DNA of 9,433 nucleotides, taken from Holophagaceae bacterium. Its GTDB lineage: Bacteria > Acidobacteriota > Holophagae > Holophagales > Holophagaceae. Both the position numbers and the translations under genes were made by a program. Shown here one piece after another: positions 6,140 through 9,433 of the stretch; position 1 is the stretch's first letter; the number at the start of each line of letters is the position of its first letter. The stretch spans positions 15,401 to 24,833 of the forward strand of contig PMJK01000141.1 in the NCBI GenBank assembly GCA_003158505.1, given 5' to 3'. The notes below the pieces were generated by a model. That model ran no database searches. It was not told the origin of the DNA and saw nothing but the letters and a program-made list of their open reading frames with translations.

Positions 6140-6195
6140 AGTGGGGGCGCCGGGACACAAGCCCCCCCACAAGGCGCGACCCCGGCGCCCCCGCT
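6140..6195. repeat. GC-rich 15-base inverted repeat
   Basis: AGTGGGGGCGCCGGG (6140-6154) and CCCGGCGCCCCCGCT (6181-6195) pair at 14 of 15 positions plus one wobble, around a 26-base loop that contains a run of seven C. This is the strongest stem in the window by GC pairs. It lies between the two facing CAGATG-type repeats, so it may be the centre of a larger palindromic element. No T-run follows on either strand. Confidence 0.6.
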
Positions 6196-6227
6196 GACCG
6201 CTAGCAGGGCCGGAGGCCGCTTTCGGT

Positions 6228-6290
6228 GGGCCCATGCATGTTGGGTCGGCGCCCATCTGTGACATCTGTGGAATCTATGGTTTCAGCTTT
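6228..6290 (-). repeat. Degenerate CAGATG repeat, copy 3, inverted
   Basis: Read on the minus strand, 6290 down to 6228 gives AAAGCTGAAACCATAGATTC, then CACAGATGTCACAGATG, then GCGCCGACCCAAC and ATGGGCCC. The order of modules is the same as in copy 1 (3262-3313), including the identical 13-base GCGCCGACCCAAC, so the two are copies of one element in opposite orientations. Confidence 0.65.
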
Positions 6291-6344
6291 GGCTTGTTAA
6301 AAGAGCTCAGGTTGAGCCTCGCCGATAACCAGGATGATTGTTTT

Positions 6345-6407
6345 ACCGGTGAGGAACAGTGAAGCACGGTGAACAAGAAGGCCGCTTTCTCACCGTTCCT
6401 CACTGGT
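6345..6407. repeat. GGTGAGGAAC hairpin repeat
   Basis: ACCGGTGAGGAACAGTGA (6345-6362) and TCACCGTTCCTCACTGGT (6390-6407) pair along 18 bases, 16 Watson-Crick and two G-T. The loop contains a further related unit, GCACGGTGAAC. A T-rich run, ATTTTTTCTTT, follows at 6410-6420, so on the plus strand this could also end transcription, though no plus-strand gene lies just upstream. The design, short purine-rich units followed by their complement, is the same as in the GCGGAGG hairpin. Confidence 0.6.
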
Positions 6408-6466
6408 AGATTTTTTCTTTCCTCCGAGGAACGGAAGGGGGCTGTGACAGACAACTGAAGCCTGGC

Positions 6467-6514
6467 CTGCTTTTCTCCGCTCCCGCAGCACCTCCGCATA
6501 CCTCCGCTCATTGA
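6467..6514. repeat. Half copy of the GCGGAGG hairpin repeat, copy C
   Basis: GCCTGCTTTTCTCCGCTCCC and the following CTCCGCATACCTCCGCTCA resemble the right arm of copies A and B (GCCTGCCGCTATTCCTCCGC onwards). The left arm is missing, replaced by unrelated sequence, so this is a decayed or truncated copy. Confidence 0.5.
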
Positions 6515-6564
6515 AGGCTTTTCCTGCGGCTCACCCATTGCAGAATGGGGGATGGCAGGAATCG

Positions 6565-6570
6565 AAAGGA
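6565..6570 (+). promoter_or_regulatory. Ribosome binding site of eamA
   Basis: AAAGGA lies four bases before the ATG at 6575. The in-frame ATG at 6545 would add ten polar residues (GDGRNRKDP) ahead of the first membrane helix and lacks a good site, so 6575 is preferred. Confidence 0.6.
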
Positions 6571-6574
6571 TCCA

Positions 6575-7489
6575 ATGAAGGACGCGCTCCCGCTTCCCCT
6601 GCTCATCGGCACCGCCTTCGTCGTCACGGCGCTCTGGGGCTTCAACTTCGTGGTCATCGCCGTGGGGGTCCGGGAGATCCCGCCCCTGTTGCTGGCCTGT
6701 CTGCGCTTCGTCCTGGCGGCGTTCCCGGCGATCTTTTTCGTGCGGCGGCCGAAGGTCAGTTGGCGGCTGCTGGCCGCTTACGGCCTGTTCCTCGGCGTGG
6801 GGCAGTTCGGCTGCCTGTTCACGGCGATCCGGTGGGGGGCACCGGCGGGCCTGTCCTCGGTCATCCTCCAGTCCCAGGCCTTCTTCACGGCGCTGCTGGC
6901 CGTGGCGTTCTTCGGGGAGAGCTTCCGGTGGCATCACGCCGTGGGCCTGGTGGTGTCCGGGACGGGGCTGGTCCTCATGGGCTGGGCCAAGACGCCCAAG
7001 GGGGGGCTCAGCATGCCCCTGTCGGCCCTGGTGCTGCTGCTCCTGGCTGCCTTCATGTGGGCCGCCGCCAACCTCCTGACCAAGAAGATGGGCCGGGTCG
7101 ATACCCTGGGCCTGATGGTCTGGTCGAGCCTGGTGCCGCCCCTGCCGCTCTTCGCCCTGTCCTGGGCGTTCGATGGCGGCGGCGCGGTCCTGACCGCCCT
7201 GCGGCACCTGGGCTGGGTCAGCCTGGGGGCCATCGCCTACCTGGCCTTCCTGTCGACCCTGGTGGGCTACGGCCTGTGGAACTGGCTGATCGTGAAGAAG
7301 GGGGCCTCGGCCGTGGCGCCCTTTTCGCTGCTGGTCCCGGTGTTCGGGATCAGTTCGGCCTGGCTGGTCCTCGGCGAGACCCTGACCCCCAGCCACCTGG
7401 TCGCGGCGGGATTGATCCTGGGCGGCCTGGCCGTGCACGTGATCGGCGGCCGGGTGGCCATGGAGGCGCTGTTCCAACGGGCCAAATGA
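6575..7489 (+). CDS. eamA: EamA-type exporter of the drug/metabolite transporter (DMT) superfamily
   Basis: A 304-residue inner-membrane protein with two EamA domains (about residues 8-140 and 150-290) and ten hydrophobic segments, the usual DMT plan. The sequence is close to Escherichia coli EamA, the exporter of O-acetylserine and cysteine: LRFVLAAFPAIFFVRRPKV and the stretch GAPAGLSSVILQSQAFFT correspond to E. coli LRFMLVAFPAIFFVARPKV and GMPAGLASLVLQAQAFFT, and in the second half YLAFLSTLVGYGLWNWL and the PFSLLVPVFGISSAWLVLGE segment match as well (comparison from memory). Positive residues flank the helices as expected for a cytoplasmic-in topology. The gene is alone on its strand between repeats and the solute-binding protein gene. 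The EamA family call is very secure; transport of cysteine-pathway metabolites is inferred from similarity. Confidence 0.9.
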   Translation: MKDALPLPLLIGTAFVVTALWGFNFVVIAVGVREIPPLLLACLRFVLAAFPAIFFVRRPKVSWRLLAAYGLFLGVGQFGCLFTAIRWGAPAGLSSVILQSQAFFTALLAVAFFGESFRWHHAVGLVVSGTGLVLMGWAKTPKGGLSMPLSALVLLLLAAFMWAAANLLTKKMGRVDTLGLMVWSSLVPPLPLFALSWAFDGGGAVLTALRHLGWVSLGAIAYLAFLSTLVGYGLWNWLIVKKGASAVAPFSLLVPVFGISSAWLVLGETLTPSHLVAAGLILGGLAVHVIGGRVAMEALFQRAK

Positions 7490-7595
7490 GCGTGGCTGCC
7501 CCGGCCGGTGAGCAAGGGGATGACGCGGGCGACAAGGGCGCCAAAAGTCATGCTCGGGCCCGGGTCTTTCGATAATGGACCTGGGGGTAATCACA

Positions 7596-8495
7596 ATGCT
7601 CGAACCGAAGCGCATTCCTCACCGCACTGCGGTCATCCACGCAGTGATGGCATGTGCTGTGTTCCTGTGTGGGACCGTCTGGGCGGGCGACCTGCCCGAG
7701 GTGAAGAAAAGCGGTGTGCTGCGGCACCTGGGCATTCCCTACGCAAATTTCGTCACCGGGGCTGGCGACGGGATGGATGTCGAGCTGATGCAACTGTTCG
7801 CCCGGTCCCAGGGCCTGAGGTACGAGTACGTGAAGACGAACTGGGACACGGCCGTGGAAGACCTGATCGGCAGAAAGGTCGAAGCCAAGGGCGGGGAAGT
7901 GAAGTTGCTGTCGACCTCGCCCGTGAAGGGTGATCTGATCGCCAACGGCTTTACCATCCTGCCCTGGCGGCAGAAGGTGGTGGACTTTTCCAATTCCACT
8001 TTCCCGAGCCAGATCTGGCTGGTGGCGCGGGCCGACTCGAAGCTCAAGCCGATCAAGCCGTCGAAGGACATCGAGCAGGACATTGCGCAGGTCAAGGCCT
8101 TGCTCAAGGGCCGGAAGGTCCTTGCCCTGAAGAAGACCTGCCTCGATCCCGACCTCTACAATCTCTACGCGACCGGTGCCGAAGTGATCTGTTTCAATGG
8201 CAACCTGAATGAACTCGCCCCGGCCATCATCAAGGGCGAGGCCGAGATGACCATCCTCGACGTGCCCGATGCCCTCGTGGCTCTGGAGAAGTGGCCGGGG
8301 ACGATCAAGGTGATTGGCCCGATCTCACCCCGGCAGGGGATGGCCGTCGCCTTTCCCAAGGCTTCGCCCCAGCTCCGGGAAGCGTTCAACAAGTTCCTGG
8401 CGCAAAGCCGGAAAGATGGAAGCTACCAGCGGATCGTGAAGAAATACTATCCAACGGCGTTCGCATCGTTTCCGGATTACTTCGTAGGCAGATAG
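7596..8495 (+). CDS. Periplasmic solute-binding protein, family 3 (amino-acid type)
   Basis: A 299-residue extracytoplasmic binding protein of the SBP_bac_3 fold. A signal peptide is clear: basic KRIPHR, hydrophobic TAVIHAVMACAVFLCGTVWA, and a likely signal peptidase I cut after Ala30; VMAC at 17-20 resembles a lipobox weakly but the hydrophobic core continues past it. The mature part starts EVKKSGVLRHLGIPY, then DGMDVELMQLFARSQGLRYE (59-78), the GDLIANGFTILPWRQKVVDF stretch (112-131) typical of the family, a hinge, and the second-lobe segments AEMTILDVPDAL and ISPRQGMAVAFPKASPQL, ending near a KDGSYQRIVKKYYP helix. The start at 7596 has GGGGG eight to nine bases before it; 7575 has no site. 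No permease or ATPase gene is visible; instead a membrane sensor gene starts 38 bases after the stop. This suggests a ligand-sensing rather than a transport role. Ligand unknown. Confidence 0.88.
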   Translation: MLEPKRIPHRTAVIHAVMACAVFLCGTVWAGDLPEVKKSGVLRHLGIPYANFVTGAGDGMDVELMQLFARSQGLRYEYVKTNWDTAVEDLIGRKVEAKGGEVKLLSTSPVKGDLIANGFTILPWRQKVVDFSNSTFPSQIWLVARADSKLKPIKPSKDIEQDIAQVKALLKGRKVLALKKTCLDPDLYNLYATGAEVICFNGNLNELAPAIIKGEAEMTILDVPDALVALEKWPGTIKVIGPISPRQGMAVAFPKASPQLREAFNKFLAQSRKDGSYQRIVKKYYPTAFASFPDYFVGR

Positions 8496-8533
8496 CAGGC
8501 TCCCTCTGGCAGCCACTGTGGAGCTCTTCACTG

Positions 8534-9433
8534 ATGAAGCTGGTTCTCAGATCCCTGATCAACTTCCGCCGGGTGGCCGTGTTCTCCATCGGCCTGGGGT
8601 TGGTCGTGGCCATCGGGTATCTGGCGGTCGTCCAAGTCCGGGCGCAGGTCGCCATCCAGGAATCGGCCCAGAAACAGGCCGCCTTGGACAGTGAACGACG
8701 GGCCACAGCGCTCAGCTATTTCTTTTCGGAACAGAAGGATTGCCTGAAGGACCTCGCCGAGAGCCGAGCGCTCTATGCCTATTTCGAAAACCAGGCCCTC
8801 GGGATGTCTCTGGAATATGGCCTCCAGGCGAGCCTCCTGGTGGTCAATGAGCGATTCGACCAGGTGCGGCAATCGAAGAAGCTGGGTGAGCTGCCCCTGT
8901 ATGAGCGCATAGCCTTTGTGAATGCAGCCGGACTTCTGCTGAACGAGAGCCCTCCGCAGGGTCAGGAACAGAGTGGGCGAAGAGACTGGCAGAACCTCCT
9001 CACCCCCCATCATTCCGAGTCGGCCATCCTTTGCGACAGAAACGCCAAGGAGTTGCGAATTCTCATCTCCTCCCCCTGTTTCTTCAAAGGCAAGTATGCG
9101 GGACAGGTACTGGGCTGGATCTCGTTTCACCAGATTTATCACTACTTCATTGAAGGGATCGGGGGAACATCCCGCTACCCCGATGCCATCGTCTTCGAGC
9201 GGGAGTACCTTCATGTTCCCCCCAGGGCAAGGCGCCTGATTCCCTCCGGCGAATCGGTCCTGCCAGCCAACATCGGACCTGGCCATTCCTACGAGCTTCC
9301 GAATGCAGACGGGAACACCACCGGCAGGGGCGCGCACGCCATGCTGGTCCCCGTGAAGGCCACGCCCTTCTCCCTGATGACGTTCATCCCCTCCATGGAG
9401 CAACTTGATTTCCAGTCTCCGCGCAAGGTCATC
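8534..9433 (+). CDS. Membrane sensor with an extracytoplasmic Cache-like domain, N-terminal 300 residues; continues beyond the window
   Basis: An ATG at 8534, ten bases after GGAG (8520-8523), opens a frame that stays open for 300 codons to the last base. Residues 1-12 are basic (LRSLINFRR), 13-34 form one membrane helix (VAVFSIGLGLVVAIGYLAVV), and the rest is extracytoplasmic: a long helix with EQKDCLKDLAESRALYAYF, then ENQALGMSLEYGLQASL, IAFVNAAGLLLNES, a middle part ISSPCFFKGKYAGQVLGWIS that looks like the core of a Cache/PAS-like fold, and near the end LVPVKATPFSLMTFIP, the usual last strand before a second membrane helix. Similar N-termini belong to sensor histidine kinases and diguanylate cyclases with PAS domains; the output domain is outside the window, so the class is open. 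It follows the solute-binding protein gene closely and is probably its partner. Confidence 0.8.
   Translation, partial: MKLVLRSLINFRRVAVFSIGLGLVVAIGYLAVVQVRAQVAIQESAQKQAALDSERRATALSYFFSEQKDCLKDLAESRALYAYFENQALGMSLEYGLQASLLVVNERFDQVRQSKKLGELPLYERIAFVNAAGLLLNESPPQGQEQSGRRDWQNLLTPHHSESAILCDRNAKELRILISSPCFFKGKYAGQVLGWISFHQIYHYFIEGIGGTSRYPDAIVFEREYLHVPPRARRLIPSGESVLPANIGPGHSYELPNADGNTTGRGAHAMLVPVKATPFSLMTFIPSMEQLDFQSPRKVI

Larger units (their letters stand above)
5821..6574. other. About 750 bases without a gene, filled with repeats and inverted repeats
   Basis: The stretch separates the leftward SDR-DinB pair from rightward eamA and must hold promoters for both, though I could not pick out a convincing -35/-10 pair. 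It contains an imperfect inverted repeat near the SDR start (5891-5900 with 5929-5938), two CAGATG-type repeats facing each other, a long GC-rich inverted repeat, a GGTGAGGAAC hairpin and a half copy of the GCGGAGG repeat. Open frames here have repeat-derived products and no support as genes. Confidence 0.6.

Noticed and set aside
7571..7576. A -10 element (GATAAT) for the solute-binding protein gene
   Set aside because: No -35-like hexamer lies at a suitable distance, and a single six-base match in this length is expected by chance.
6275..7615. A 446-codon minus-strand open frame opposite eamA
   Set aside because: Its product is a low-complexity Q, R, H, P, G mixture typical of the antisense of a GC-rich membrane protein gene, while the plus strand encodes clear EamA motifs.
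8528..9403. A 291-codon minus-strand open frame at the right end
   Set aside because: The plus-strand frame from 8534 is open to the window end, has a membrane helix and Cache-like motifs and a sensible place after the binding protein; the minus frame is its shadow.

Overview
The window is a high-GC bacterial chromosome segment: a counted 60-base line inside the first gene is about 68% G+C, and third codon positions are mostly G or C. The gene types (topoisomerase I, EamA exporter, DinB and SDR proteins, a solute-binding protein beside a membrane sensor) and the many degenerate intergenic repeats suggest a free-living Gram-negative bacterium. The Acidobacteriota (Holophagae/Geothrix type) would fit, but that is a guess from style; no rRNA or other marker is present.

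Layout. 1-1203: 3' part of topA (+). About 1260-2500: an AT-rich accessory island (three counted lines give 25%, 35% and 42% G+C) holding an ankyrin-like gene remnant (1260-1415) and an unrecognised gene of 326 codon positions (1453-2433) with one in-frame TAA at codon 38. 2511-2670: first copy of a hairpin repeat. 2763-3218: YbaK-type aminoacyl-tRNA deacylase (+). 3219-3727: repeats and scrambled fragments of a DinB-like gene. 3728-4174: GNAT acetyltransferase (+). 4237-4764 and 4827-5820: a minus-strand pair, DinB-like protein and a short-chain dehydrogenase with an apparent one-base frameshift. 5821-6574: about 750 bases without a gene, packed with repeats and inverted repeats. 6575-7489: eamA exporter (+). 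7596-8495 and 8534-9433: a periplasmic solute-binding protein followed after 38 bases by a membrane sensor that runs off the end of the window.

How the genes relate. Most look like independent transcription units. Two pairs are probably co-transcribed: SDR then DinB (minus, 62-base gap), and solute-binding protein then sensor (plus, 38-base gap). The second pair suggests ligand sensing rather than transport, since no permease or ATPase gene lies in the visible part. I found no convincing new multi-gene system. The points most worth a second look are the AT-rich gene with its single in-frame stop and adjacent ankyrin remnant, the shuffled dinB fragments near the intact gene, and the three families of degenerate repeats that fill the non-coding gaps.
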